Notes: generated by a model not told the origin, from the sequence alone. 64,000 bases of DNA from Rhodoplanes azumiensis (GCF_042682915.1 NZ_JBHUIW010000019.1:1-64000), one strand, 5' to 3'; shown: positions 18,667 to 28,219, counted from the stretch's first letter. Numbers and translations are program-made.

Positions 18667-19698
18667 TCAGATCGTGGCCGGCGTGATGCCGTAGAGCCGG
18701 GCCGCGTTGCCGGCCAGGATCGCGGACTTCTCGGCGTCGGTCAGGGATTCGGAGGATGTGACGAACTCGGTCGGCCGCGGATCGCCGACCGGATAGTCGG
18801 AGCCGAGCAGCACGCGATCCGCGCCCACCGTCTCGACCAGGATCTCCAGCGCGCGCGGATCGTAGACGCAGGAATCGTAGTGCAGCATGCGCAGATAGTC
18901 GGTCGGCGGCTTCGTCATGTTCCGCCGCGTCGCCGGCTTCTCGACGTAGTTGCGCGTGACCCGCCCCGTGTAGAACGGCATGTAGCCGCCGCCGTGCGAG
19001 ATGCAGATGCGCAGAGCCGGGAAGGCGTCGAGCACGCCCTCGTAGAACAGCGAGGCGATCGCGAAGGTCTCCTCGATCGACTGGCCGAGGCTGTTCCACA
19101 TCAGATAAGGGGCGAGCCGCGGATCCGGATTGCCGGCCGGGTGCACGTAGACGACGGCGCCGAGCTCCTCCGCCTTCGCCCAGAACGGCCGCAGCGACCG
19201 ATCGCCGATCTCCTTGTCGCGCACCCGTGACGAGATCTGGACGCCCTTCAGGCCGAGCACGCCGACGCAGCGCTCGAGCTCGGCGACGGCGAGGTCGGGC
19301 GCGTGCAGCGGCACGCCGCCGAGGCCGGCGAAGCGGTGCGGTGCGCTCTGCACGATCGTCGCGATCGCGTCGTTGTTGCGCCGCTCGATCGCGAGGCTCT
19401 CCTCCGGCGGCGCGAACCAGCTGCACTGGTGCACGAGGCTCGCGCCGAGCACCTGCACGGCGATTCCGGTGCGGTCCATGACGGCGAGGCGTTCGCTCAC
19501 GTCGGTCATGCGGCGCGCGACGTCGTCGTTGCGGGCGACGAGCGCGGCCTTCTGCTCGGGCGACAGCGACGGATCGGATTCGGCGCGGGCGAACAGGCTG
19601 TGCGGCTTTGTCACCGCATAGACGGACGGGACGATCACATGCGCATGCACGTCGATCGCGAAGGGCCGCGAGGCCGGGGCTGGCTCGATGTCTGTCAT
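18667..19698 (-). CDS. Amidohydrolase of the ACMSD-like family (Amidohydrolase_2)
   Basis: 343 aa, a TIM-barrel metal enzyme. Zinc ligands are in DVHAHV (residues 16-21), YVHP, ISHGGGYMPFYTGR and GSDYPVG (the late catalytic Asp). This family (PF04909) includes aminocarboxymuconate-semialdehyde decarboxylase, resorcylate decarboxylases and other non-oxidative decarboxylases of aromatic or enolic acids. The linked TctC protein suggests breakdown of an imported carboxylate. The exact substrate cannot be read from sequence. No signal peptide is seen, so it is cytoplasmic. Confidence 0.87.
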   Translation of the reverse strand: MTDIEPAPASRPFAIDVHAHVIVPSVYAVTKPHSLFARAESDPSLSPEQKAALVARNDDVARRMTDVSERLAVMDRTGIAVQVLGASLVHQCSWFAPPEESLAIERRNNDAIATIVQSAPHRFAGLGGVPLHAPDLAVAELERCVGVLGLKGVQISSRVRDKEIGDRSLRPFWAKAEELGAVVYVHPAGNPDPRLAPYLMWNSLGQSIEETFAIASLFYEGVLDAFPALRICISHGGGYMPFYTGRVTRNYVEKPATRRNMTKPPTDYLRMLHYDSCVYDPRALEILVETVGADRVLLGSDYPVGDPRPTEFVTSSESLTDAEKSAILAGNAARLYGITPATI

Positions 19699-20082
19699 GT
19701 CTGCCGGAAGAGGCCCGCGGTGAGGTCGGGGAACACGAAAGTGCGTGACGAGTCTAGGCGTGAGCCGACGTCCGGCTCAAGCCGGACGCGCCGGGACTAG
19801 ACCTTCGGCGGGCGCATACGCGCGCGGTTCGCGCAACGCGCCGGCCAGGCGCTCTCCAAGAATGCCGAGAAAGCCAGTGGCACAAGAACTTCTTGCGATG
19901 CAGCAGAGCGTGACCGCGGTCCATCGACGGCACGGTATAAGCCGTCCCAATGGTGAGCAAACAAATCACTATTTTACGCGGCGCCGGCCACCGCCTAGCC
20001 TCGTCCGCCCGAGGGCGTGTGACCGCGAGCGGCCGCACGTTGAAGCGCCACGTTTCTCACGGCGCCGCGCGCGCGTCGCGGC
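19699..20082. other. Intergenic region upstream of amidohydrolase
   Basis: 384 bp without a recognised gene. It contains a 7-bp inverted repeat GTCCGGC (19770-19776) / GCCGGAC (19781-19787). The region near 19900-19985 is less GC-rich than its surroundings. Confidence 0.4.
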
Positions 20083-20397
20083 TCACGAGCAGTCGATCAC
20101 CTTGAACGCGACGCGGCGGTCGAGCGCGTCGGTCGCGTCGTCGCGGCCGGTGCCGACGATCGTCTCGCGCGAGCCGGCGCCGCGCGTGAGCAGCCGGTTG
20201 CCGAGGCCGCGCGACGCGCTGTCGAGGCGGCCGCGGATCGTCTCGGCCCGCAAGGCGGAGAGCCGGTCGTTGACGGCGGCCGGACCGCTTCCGGCCGGCG
20301 CCGTAGTCCGGGCGTGCACCCCGTCGGTGCCCGTGCCGATCACGGCGACCGTCGCCGCGAGGCCGACCAAGGCAGTCCGTCCGAACCTGTCCGTCAT
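20083..20397 (-). CDS. Small exported protein with OmpA-like C-terminal remnant
   Basis: 104 aa from ATG 20397 (MTDRFGRTALVG). The N-terminus has a hydrophobic core (about residues 8-22) compatible with a signal peptide. The C-terminus GTGRDDATDALDRRVAFKV ending in DC resembles the last strand and helix of OmpA peptidoglycan-binding domains (the GxG ... DxxxxRRVxF signature). The rest of an OmpA domain is absent, so it is either a truncated relic or a small envelope protein. Assignment is weak. Confidence 0.5.
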   Translation of the reverse strand: MTDRFGRTALVGLAATVAVIGTGTDGVHARTTAPAGSGPAAVNDRLSALRAETIRGRLDSASRGLGNRLLTRGAGSRETIVGTGRDDATDALDRRVAFKVIDCS

Positions 20398-20506
20398 CGT
20401 CGTCCCCGTTCGCTGAGTCGCGCCGAATTGTCGTTCGGGCTCTCGCGGGGGGCAAACCACGCGCCCTCGGGTGTCGTGGCGGGTGCGGGGCGGACGTTCG
20501 ACGCCG

Positions 20507-20576
20507 GGACGGGCGACATGAGACGGGCGACATGGGACACGCGACACGAGACGTGCGACAGGAGACGTGCGACACA
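20507..20576. repeat. 14-bp tandem repeat, five units
   Basis: Consecutive units GGACGGGCGACATG, AGACGGGCGACATG, GGACACGCGACACG, AGACGTGCGACAGG and AGACGTGCGACACA lie 70 bp before the CoA-transferase start. The 14-bp period is not a multiple of three, so this is not coding. Variable copy number is possible. Confidence 0.75.
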
Positions 20577-20645
20577 GGGGCTCGGACCGTGGCGTGCGGA
20601 TGCCCCGGTGCTGTCGACACGATCCGAGGAGCCAGGGCGAAAGCC

Positions 20646-21920
20646 ATGACCCAAGACGCGACCAGTTCCGGCCCGACCGGCATCGAGCCGAGCCGGACCG
20701 GCCCGCTCGCGCATCTGCGCGTGCTCGATCTGACCCAGTTCCTGTCCGGCCCCTATGCGACGCAGATCTTCGGCGATCTCGGGGCCGACGTGATCAAGAT
20801 CGAGGCGCCCGAGGGCGACATCACCCGCGACCTGCCGCCCCACTTCGTCGGCGGGCAGAGCGCCTACTATCTCTCGATCAACCGCAACAAGAAGAGCCTC
20901 GCGATCGACCTGAAGCGTCCCGAGGGGCGCCGGCTGGTGCGCGCGCTGGCGCTCTCGTGCGACATCGTGGTCGAGAACTACCGGCCCGGCGTGCTGGCCC
21001 GGCTCGGCCTCGCCTACGACGATCTCGCCGCCGAGAAGCCGGCGATCATCTGGTGCTCGATCTCCGGCTTCGGTCAGGACGGGCCGTATCGCGACCGCCA
21101 GGCCTACGACATGATCGCGCAGGCGATGTCGGGCGGCATGTCGCTGACCGGCGAGCCCGACGGACCGCCGGTGCGCTCCGGCATTCCACTCGGCGACATT
21201 GCCGCGGGCCTGTACGGCGTCATCGGAATCCTGGCGGCGCATGCCGAGGCGGTGCGCACCGGCCGCGGCAAATGCGTCGACGTCGCCATGCTGGATTGCC
21301 AGATCGCGATGCTGAGCTACCAGGCCGCCTACTATCTCGTCTCCGGCACGGTGCCGGGCCGGCAGGGGCGGGGCCACGACTCGATCCCGACCTATCGGGC
21401 GTTTCTCTGCGGCGACGGCCTGGAGGTGGCGATCACGGCGAACACCGAGCGGATGTGGCGGAACCTCTGCCGGGTGCTCGACCTGCCCGGGCTCGCCGAC
21501 GATCCGCGGTTCGCCGTCAACGCGCGCCGCCAGGAGAACCGCGAGGCGCTGTGGGCGATCCTCGAGGAGGCGTTCCGGCAGCGCCCGGCGGCCGCGTGGG
21601 TGGCGGATCTGCTCGACGCGCACATCCCGGCCGCCGTGATCAACACGCTCGATCGCAGCCTGAGCGATCCGCAGGTCTTGCATCGCGGCATGGTGCTCGC
21701 CCTCGCCGGCCCGGCCGGCGAGGCGCTGCGGGTCGCCGGCAATCCGATCAAGTTCGTGGGCGAAAGCGAGGCGCCGCACCGCTATCCGCCGGCGCTCGCC
21801 GCCGACGACGAGAGCGTGCTGGCCGATCTGCTGAAGCTGCCGGCCGAGGAAATCGCGGCGCTCGCCCGCAGCGGCGTCATCGGGGCGCGGCGCCGGGTGC
21901 CGGGGGAGGGCGCCGGGTGA
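20646..21920 (+). CDS. Class III CoA-transferase (CaiB/BaiF family)
   Basis: 424 aa from ATG 20646. The N-terminal Rossmann-like half has LRVLDLTQFLSGPYATQIFGDLGADVIKIE (cited in parts: VLDLTQFLSGP, LGADVIKIE). The catalytic Asp is probably D155 in AYDMIAQAMSG, which forms acyl-anhydride and thioester intermediates. NYRPGVL and RGKCVDVAMLD are also typical. These enzymes move CoA between organic acids such as formate/oxalate, carnitine or itaconate/malate pairs. No acyl-CoA partner gene is adjacent, so the acid is unknown. Confidence 0.9.
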   Translation: MTQDATSSGPTGIEPSRTGPLAHLRVLDLTQFLSGPYATQIFGDLGADVIKIEAPEGDITRDLPPHFVGGQSAYYLSINRNKKSLAIDLKRPEGRRLVRALALSCDIVVENYRPGVLARLGLAYDDLAAEKPAIIWCSISGFGQDGPYRDRQAYDMIAQAMSGGMSLTGEPDGPPVRSGIPLGDIAAGLYGVIGILAAHAEAVRTGRGKCVDVAMLDCQIAMLSYQAAYYLVSGTVPGRQGRGHDSIPTYRAFLCGDGLEVAITANTERMWRNLCRVLDLPGLADDPRFAVNARRQENREALWAILEEAFRQRPAAAWVADLLDAHIPAAVINTLDRSLSDPQVLHRGMVLALAGPAGEALRVAGNPIKFVGESEAPHRYPPALAADDESVLADLLKLPAEEIAALARSGVIGARRRVPGEGAG

Positions 21921-22004
21921 TCCTTCGGTCCTCTCGCCGGGGGACCGACGACGGATTGATCGGCTGGACCGTCGGGGCTTCGCGCGTCCGCGGCGACGCG
22001 GCCG

Positions 22005-24974
22005 TCACGGATCGCGGGGCTGAACCTCTAGGCTCGCCGACACGGCCCGCGCCGCGACGACGTCGGCGCTCGCGGCGTCGTCTGGGAGGCGTCCCAGGAC
22101 GGAGCGCAACGTCGCGACGCCGATGCGCGTGTCGGTGCCGCGGCGTCGGGCGTGAGCCGCGATGCTGGTCGCCGTCCGCAGCTCCCAAGCGAGCGCCTTC
22201 TGGGCGCGGGCGACGTCGAGCGACCGCGCGAACCAGTCCGCGGCCGAGGTGTCGGCCGGATCGCGGCCGGCGATCTCGCCCTTGATGCGCAGAAGCTCGG
22301 CCACGCACCACGCCTCGTCGGTCGCCTCGCAGCGGGTCAACGCCTCGTCGATCACGGTGCGCGCCTCGTCGAGTCGGTCGGCCCGGCACAGGCCGACGGC
22401 GAGCTGGCCGAGAAAGCACGTGAGATACTGCACGAAGGTCGCCTTGCGCAGCGTGTCGACGCCGGCCTGGAGCCGCGCGATGCCGCCCGCGAGATCGCCG
22501 GACTGCAGCAGCGCCTCGCCCTCGAAGCAGGTCGCGTAAGTGCGCCACCCGTGCAGCGCGTCGCGCGTGGTGAGCCGGATCAACAGCGCGATCCAGTGCC
22601 GCGCCGTGTCGAGATCGCCGATCATCAAGGCGATCGGACAGGCGGCCTGGGCGAGCAGGTTGCACAGCGACAGCGGATGATCGAGCGCCTCCGCGGCGGC
22701 GACCGTCTCGGTCGCCATCCGCAACGCCTGGGCGGGCCGGCCCTGCAGCCACAAGACGCGGCTCAGCGTCATCCGGGCCGTGACGACCTGATCGAATTGG
22801 AAGCGGACCAGATCGGAGCGATGCCGCGGCGCCCGATAGGTCGCGAGCATGCGCTCGATGTGCTGGCGGGCGGCGTCCTGCTCGCCGAGGAAGTGGAGCG
22901 AGTCGCCGATCATCCGCTCGCCGACCAGCACGTCGCTGCTCTGCCCGGTCGTCTTCGCGAGGGCGCTGAACCGGCCGGCGATCGCGGCGGCGTCGCGGAA
23001 CCGGCCGCGGTTCTTCGAATCCGCCCACAGGCCCCACAGCGCGCGGAGCTGATGATCGACGTCGCCGGAGGCCTCCGCCAGAGCCAGCGCACGCGCCCAT
23101 ATCGCGCTCGTCGCGCGGGTCCGGGTCGACGTGTACATCTGCGACCAGGCGAGTGCCGTGTAGAGCCGCATCGCCTCGGGGCTCTCCGCTGCGCCGGCCT
23201 GCTCGAGCGACGCGAGCGCCCGCTCGGTGCGCACGCGGCACTCCTCCATCAGCGAAAGCTCGAGCCACAGCGGCACGGCCGCGACCGTGAGGGCGACGGC
23301 GAGCCCGACATCGCCGTCCGGGCCGCAGGCCCAGTCGAGCGCGGCGCGCAGATCGTCGGCGAGTGGCTGCCAGGTCGCCCGCCACGTCGCGGTCGGGAGC
23401 AGATCCCAGTCGCGCGCCGCGGTGACGAACATGTCGCGGCAATGCGCGGCATGGGCGCGCTTCGCGGCGGTGAGCTCGCCCGCCTCGGCGAGCTTCTCGA
23501 GCGCGTAGGCCCGCGTCGTGTCGAGCAGGCGATAGCGCGCCGTCTCGCCGGAGACGTCGACGACGACGAGCGACTTCGAGGCGAGGCTCGCGATCGCCTC
23601 GGCGACGCAGAGCGGGCCGATCTCGTCGGCCGGCAGCACGGCCTCGGCTGCCGTGACCGTGAACCAGCCGGCGAACACGCCGAGCCGGCGCAAGATCAGG
23701 CGCTCGGGCGCGGGCAGCAGGCCGTAGCTCCAGTCGAGCGCCGCCTCGAGCGTCCGATGGCGCGCGAGCGCCGTGCGTCGGCCCCGCGTCAACAGATGGA
23801 AGCGGTCGTCGAGCAGACGCGCGATATCGGCGAGCCCGAGCGAGTCGACGCAGCCGGCCGCCATCTCGATCGCCAGCGCGATACCGTCGAGCCGGCGGCA
23901 GATCGCGGCGACGAGCGGCGCCTCGACGTCCGTGAAGGTGAAGGTGTCGCGGGTCGCGATCGCACGCTCGACGAACACGCGAACCGCCGGATAGGCCAGC
24001 GCCTCGGCCGCGGTCACGCCGTCGCTGCGGTCCGGCACGGCGAGCGGCGGCAGCCGCAGCACGCGCTCGCCGGCGGCGCGCAGCGGCTCCCGGCTGGTGG
24101 CGAGCACGGCGGACGCGGTATCGCGCACCAGCGCTTCGGCGAAGCCGGCGGCCGCCGCGACCAGATGCTCGCAGTTGTCGAGCACGATCAGCATCGCCTT
24201 GTCGACGATCGACGTGATCAGTTCGGGGATCGGCAGCGTCGAGCGGACCGGACGCCCGAGCAACGCGGCGAGCGCGGTCGGCACCAGCGCCGGGTCGGTC
24301 ACGGGCGCGAGGTCGACGAACCAGACGCCGTCCGGGAAGCGCGCGAGAAGCCGCTCGGCGGCCGCGACCGCCACCGTCGTCTTGCCGATGCCACCCGGAC
24401 CGACGACGGTGACCAGCCGGGCATCCGACAACAGTCGCACGATCGCCTCGACCTGGTCGGAACGGCCGACGACGCTGCCGAGCGGCGCCGGAAGGTTGCT
24501 CGGCGGCGCGGCGACGCTCGCCTCGGAACGCGGCGAGTCGGGCTCCTCCACGATCCTGACCGGCGCGACGAACTTGTAGCCGCGCCCGGGAATGTTGACG
24601 ATGTAGCGGACGTCGGCCTGGCCGTCGCGTAGCGCCTTGCGCAGCGCCGCGACATGCACCTTCAGGTTGGCCTCGTCGACGAAGATCCTGGGCCACGCCC
24701 GGGCGATCAGCTCCTGCTTGGTGACGAGGTCGCCGGCGCGCTCGACCAGGGCGAGCAGGATGTCGAGCGCCCGATGACCGATTCGAACAGCCTGGTCGTT
24801 CTCGCGCAGAACGAGCTCAGCCGGACTCAGCCGGAAGGGGCCGAAGCGCATGATACGGCCCGGTCCGGCATGCGCCGGCTTATCCACTGCACGTCCCCGC
24901 GTTGCCGCCTCTGATGCTTCATCATAGAAGCGGACGGCAGGAACCTCAAAATCCGTCGGGGACGTTCGGAACAC
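22005..24974 (-). CDS. Winged-helix / NB-ARC-type ATPase / TPR transcriptional regulator
   Basis: 989 aa from ATG 24974; ATG 24851 (MRFGPFRLSP, residue 42) is a likely alternative since the DNA-binding domain begins there. Residues 42-140 are an OmpR/PhoB-type winged helix (GHRALDILLALV, RGYKFVAPV). Residues 165-480 are a STAND ATPase with P-loop GPGGIGKTT (192-200), Walker B MLIVLDNCEH and sensor TSREPL. The remaining ~500 residues are helical TPR-like repeats. Such proteins are signal-gated activators in which the TPR part holds the ATPase closed until it binds an inducer. Inducer and targets are unknown. It converges on the CoA-transferase and faces the dps gene from upstream. Confidence 0.88.
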   Translation of the reverse strand: MFRTSPTDFEVPAVRFYDEASEAATRGRAVDKPAHAGPGRIMRFGPFRLSPAELVLRENDQAVRIGHRALDILLALVERAGDLVTKQELIARAWPRIFVDEANLKVHVAALRKALRDGQADVRYIVNIPGRGYKFVAPVRIVEEPDSPRSEASVAAPPSNLPAPLGSVVGRSDQVEAIVRLLSDARLVTVVGPGGIGKTTVAVAAAERLLARFPDGVWFVDLAPVTDPALVPTALAALLGRPVRSTLPIPELITSIVDKAMLIVLDNCEHLVAAAAGFAEALVRDTASAVLATSREPLRAAGERVLRLPPLAVPDRSDGVTAAEALAYPAVRVFVERAIATRDTFTFTDVEAPLVAAICRRLDGIALAIEMAAGCVDSLGLADIARLLDDRFHLLTRGRRTALARHRTLEAALDWSYGLLPAPERLILRRLGVFAGWFTVTAAEAVLPADEIGPLCVAEAIASLASKSLVVVDVSGETARYRLLDTTRAYALEKLAEAGELTAAKRAHAAHCRDMFVTAARDWDLLPTATWRATWQPLADDLRAALDWACGPDGDVGLAVALTVAAVPLWLELSLMEECRVRTERALASLEQAGAAESPEAMRLYTALAWSQMYTSTRTRATSAIWARALALAEASGDVDHQLRALWGLWADSKNRGRFRDAAAIAGRFSALAKTTGQSSDVLVGERMIGDSLHFLGEQDAARQHIERMLATYRAPRHRSDLVRFQFDQVVTARMTLSRVLWLQGRPAQALRMATETVAAAEALDHPLSLCNLLAQAACPIALMIGDLDTARHWIALLIRLTTRDALHGWRTYATCFEGEALLQSGDLAGGIARLQAGVDTLRKATFVQYLTCFLGQLAVGLCRADRLDEARTVIDEALTRCEATDEAWCVAELLRIKGEIAGRDPADTSAADWFARSLDVARAQKALAWELRTATSIAAHARRRGTDTRIGVATLRSVLGRLPDDAASADVVAARAVSASLEVQPRDP

Positions 24975-25065
24975 GTTGCGACAGGCCGGCCGATCGTCTC
25001 GGGCCAGTGATGCCTTACACGATGGTAGCCGAATCCGGCGAGCGGATCGGCGTCGGGACGAGCCC

Positions 25066-25596
25066 TCAGCGCTTGCGGGTCGTCTCGAACAGGAACCAGG
25101 CGCGCCGCTCGGCGCCGTCCGTCCAGTCGTCGATCTGGCTCGACGAGGCGTTGTCCTTGGCGTCGTCGGCGATCTCCTTGGCGGCCCGCCGCGTCTCGAC
25201 GAGCGCGCGGTTGTCCTGCTCGAGCCCGGCCAGCATCGCGTCGGGTGGCACGAACTCGGCGTCGTTGTCGGCGATGCGCTGGCGGCGTGCGACGTCGCCG
25301 ATCGAGCGCAACGTGGTGCCGCCGATCTTGCGCACGCGCTCGGCGATGTCGTCGGTGGTGGCGAGGATCTGGCTCGCCTGCTCGTCGAGCATCAGGTGGT
25401 GGTCGCGGAAATGCGGGCCCGACATGTGCCAGTGGAAGTTCTTCGTCTTCAGGTAGAGCGCGAACGTGTCGGCGAGGACGCCGTTGAGCGCCTCGGCGAC
25501 GCCCGAGACGGCGTTGCGGGCGAGATCGGTCGGGGTCGCGAGGGCGGTCTTGGTCGCGAGTTCGGTCTTGGTCGCGACCGCGTCCAGTGACGGCAT
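25066..25596 (-). CDS. dps: Dps-family DNA-protection / ferritin-like protein
   Basis: 176 aa from ATG 25596, with GGAG 8 bp upstream. The ferroxidase-site pattern KNFHWHMSGPHFRDHH ... LDEQ supplies His, Asp and Glu ligands at the dimer interface. Dps dodecamers oxidise Fe(II) with peroxide, store iron and coat DNA under stress. The N-terminal tail has a short repeat (ATKTELATKTALAT) from a DNA duplication. It is divergent from the MASE4 histidine kinase gene (25825), and shared control is possible. Confidence 0.92.
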   Translation of the reverse strand: MPSLDAVATKTELATKTALATPTDLARNAVSGVAEALNGVLADTFALYLKTKNFHWHMSGPHFRDHHLMLDEQASQILATTDDIAERVRKIGGTTLRSIGDVARRQRIADNDAEFVPPDAMLAGLEQDNRALVETRRAAKEIADDAKDNASSSQIDDWTDGAERRAWFLFETTRKR

Positions 25597-25824
25597 CGGA
25601 AGTCTCCGGGTCGTGAGGAACGGTCGTCGTCCTCGATGAACTCCGACCGCGGTATCCGGTTCGCGGCGCTCGCGACGATGTGTGCGGCGCCTGAGAACGA
25701 TGTCGAAGCCCGGCGACGTGGTCACCTCGTGCGGGGCGAGGTTTACCGAAATTTACTCGCCTCGCGTCTCCCCGACGCGCACGGTCGCCGTGCCCGACCC
25801 GCAGCGGAGACGACCAGCCGAGCC

Positions 25825-27507
25825 ATGACGACATCGACCCGCACACTCGGCGGTCTCACGCCGGCGACCGGGCTCGCGTCCGCGTCGGCCCCGATCCCGG
25901 CCGCGGGTGCGGCGGCCGATACGGCGCCGCGCGGCGGGGCGCTCGCGGCCATGTTCCACGCCACGCCGACGCAGGCGGGCGTCGCCGTGATGGTGGTGCT
26001 CGCGTTGGTCACGGCGCTGGTCGGCACGGCGCCGTTCGCCCGGCAGCCGACACAGGGGACCGAGATTCTCGTCCCCGCCTATGCGGCGGCGAGCTTCGTG
26101 CTCGAGACGCTGACGGCGGCGCTCCTGTTCGCCATGTTCCATGTCCAGCGTTCGCGGGCGCTGTTGCGACTCGCTGCCGGTTATCTGTTCGCGGCCCTGA
26201 TGGTGCCGGCCTGGGCACTCACCTTTCCAGGTGTCTTCTCGGCTCTGGGCGTCGACGCCGGACTGCAGACCACGGCGGCGATCGCGGCGGTCCGCCGGCT
26301 CGGCTTTCCGCTGTTCGTTCTCGGCTACGCGCTCGCTCCCGTCCGTTCCGACACGAGCCGGCGGAGCCTGGTGCCCATCCTGCGCACCGTGCTGGCCGTG
26401 GCCGCACTGGCGGCCGTGTGCCTGTGGCCGATCTTCGAAGGACAGGCGGCGCTGCCCGGCTTCATGGCCGACGCTCGCGACGTGACGATGCTGTGGTACC
26501 GCGTGCCGGCCGTCGCCGTGGTTCTCTACGGCGTCGCGATGTCGATCCTCGTGTGGCGTCGCCGCTTCGCCCTCGACCTGTGGGTCTGTCTGGTCCTCGT
26601 CTCGCTGACCGTCGAGCTCGCGCTGATGTCGTGGTTCGGTGGCGCGACGCGGCTCGGCGTCGGCTGGTGGGCCGGCCGGCTCTACGGTCTGGCCGCGGCG
26701 AGCATCGTGCTGCTCGTGCTGCTGTCGGAGACGACGACGGTGCATCTCCGGCTCGCCCGCGCGGTCGCCGCCGAGCGCCGCGCCCGCCAGGATCGCCTCA
26801 CCGCCATGGAGGCACTGTCGGCGTCCATCGCGCACGAGATCAACCAGCCGCTCGCCAGCATGGTCACAAATGCCGACGCGGCGCTGCGCTGGCTCGGCAA
26901 GGCCGAGCCGCGGCTCGACATGGTCGACGCCGCGTTGCGCCGCATCGTCGCCGACGGCCATCGCGCCAACAAGGTGGTGGTCGGCATCCGCACCATGTTC
27001 ATGACCGGGGCGCAGGAGCGCGAGCCGCTCGATCTGAACGCGCTGCTGCGCGAGACGGTGCGAGGCGCCGCCTCGGAGGCGCGTGCCGCCGGCATCGCGA
27101 TCGAGTTCGCGCTCGATCCGGCGCTGCCGCCGGTGATCGGCAACGCGCTGCAGCTCCGCCAGGTGGTCGCCAACCTGGTCGAGAACGCCATCGACGCGAT
27201 GACGGCGACGGCCGGGCGGGAGCGCCGGTTGCGCATCGCGACGCGGCGCGTCGAGCGCGGCGAGGCCGAGGTCTCCGTGGCCGATACCGGCGCCGGCGTG
27301 CCGCCCGAGCTCGCCGAGCGCATCTTCGAGCCGTTCGTCTCCACCAAGCCGGAGGGCATGGGCATGGGCCTGATGTTCTGCCGCGCCGTGGCCGAAGCGC
27401 ACGGTGGCCGGTTGTGGACCGTGCCGGCGAATCCGCGCGGCGCCGTCTTCAGTTTCTTGATTCCCACCGCTCTCGTACCCGCCATTGTCCCGGAGGTGCC
27501 GCGATGA
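25825..27507 (+). CDS. MASE4-domain sensor histidine kinase
   Basis: 560 aa. Residues 45-300 form seven or eight hydrophobic helices resembling the MASE4 integral-membrane sensor (RSRALLRLAAGYLFAALMVP, LTFPGVF). A short coiled segment leads to the HisKA domain with phospho-acceptor H337 in SIAHEINQPLASM, then the HATPase_c domain with N-box NLVENAID, G1 DTGAGVP and G2 GMGMGL. It autophosphorylates on the inner side of the membrane and should pass phosphate to the regulator encoded next, whose ATG overlaps this stop by 4 bp (ATGA). The stimulus is unknown. Confidence 0.92.
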   Translation: MTTSTRTLGGLTPATGLASASAPIPAAGAAADTAPRGGALAAMFHATPTQAGVAVMVVLALVTALVGTAPFARQPTQGTEILVPAYAAASFVLETLTAALLFAMFHVQRSRALLRLAAGYLFAALMVPAWALTFPGVFSALGVDAGLQTTAAIAAVRRLGFPLFVLGYALAPVRSDTSRRSLVPILRTVLAVAALAAVCLWPIFEGQAALPGFMADARDVTMLWYRVPAVAVVLYGVAMSILVWRRRFALDLWVCLVLVSLTVELALMSWFGGATRLGVGWWAGRLYGLAAASIVLLVLLSETTTVHLRLARAVAAERRARQDRLTAMEALSASIAHEINQPLASMVTNADAALRWLGKAEPRLDMVDAALRRIVADGHRANKVVVGIRTMFMTGAQEREPLDLNALLRETVRGAASEARAAGIAIEFALDPALPPVIGNALQLRQVVANLVENAIDAMTATAGRERRLRIATRRVERGEAEVSVADTGAGVPPELAERIFEPFVSTKPEGMGMGLMFCRAVAEAHGGRLWTVPANPRGAVFSFLIPTALVPAIVPEVPR

Positions 27508-28127
27508 CCGAGCAATCCGCCGTGTTCGTGCTCGACGACGACCCCTCCGTCTGTGCCTCGTTGGAGAGTCTGCTCGGCTCGGAAGGGCACGACGTGCACG
27601 TGTTCGGCACCGCCGAGGCCTTCATCGCGGCGGAGCGTCCCGACCTGCCGGGCTGCATGGTGCTCGACGTGCGGCTGCGCCGCGAGAGCGGGCTCGAGGT
27701 CCAGCGCGAGCTCGGCCGACGCGGCATCGACCTACCGGTCGTCTTCGTCACCGGCCACGGCGACGTGCCGATGTCGGTCGCGGCCATGAAGGCGGGCGCG
27801 ATCGAGTTCCTGCTGAAGCCGTTCCGTGATCAGGATCTGCTCGACGCCGTCAACAAGGGGATCGCGATCGACCGATCGCGACGCGAGCGGGCCGCCCGCA
27901 TGGCGGAGCTGCGCGAGCGCTTCTCCGCGCTCTCGCCGCGCGAGCGCGAGATCATGCCGCTGGTCGCCGGCGGCCTGCTCAACAAGCAGATCGCCGGGCG
28001 GCTGCAACTCTCGGAGGTCACCGTGAAGGTGCATCGCGCCCAGATCATGCAGAAGCTCAAGGCCAAGTCGCTGCCCGACCTGGTGCGCATGGCCGATCGC
28101 CTCGCCGAGGATACCGTAAGGGCGTAG
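27504..28127 (+). CDS. FixJ/NarL-type response regulator
   Basis: 207 aa. The receiver domain (residues 5-120) has acidic pocket D11-D13, phospho-acceptor D55 in CMVLDVRL, T/G switch VTGHGD and Lys in LLKPF. The C-terminal LuxR-type helix-turn-helix includes LSPREREIMPLV and LSEVTVKVHRAQIM. It overlaps the kinase gene by ATGA, so the two are translationally coupled and form one two-component pair. FixJ-family regulators in this group control redox, C4-dicarboxylate or stress genes; targets here are not visible. Confidence 0.93.
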   Translation: MTEQSAVFVLDDDPSVCASLESLLGSEGHDVHVFGTAEAFIAAERPDLPGCMVLDVRLRRESGLEVQRELGRRGIDLPVVFVTGHGDVPMSVAAMKAGAIEFLLKPFRDQDLLDAVNKGIAIDRSRRERAARMAELRERFSALSPREREIMPLVAGGLLNKQIAGRLQLSEVTVKVHRAQIMQKLKAKSLPDLVRMADRLAEDTVRA

Positions 28128-28219
28128 ACGCGCGACCGACAAGAACAATTGCCATCGCCCCGGGCACGCCCGACGCTGCCGGGGCCCGGCACTCGGCCGG
28201 TGCGGCGGCGAGGAGCGCG

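Noticed and set aside
20507..20576. Possible CRISPR array
   Set aside because: The 14-bp units are directly adjacent with no spacers, and no cas genes are in the window.
22152..24632. 826-codon open frame on the plus strand
   Set aside because: Antisense to the wHTH-ATPase-TPR gene, whose P-loop and winged helix are clear.
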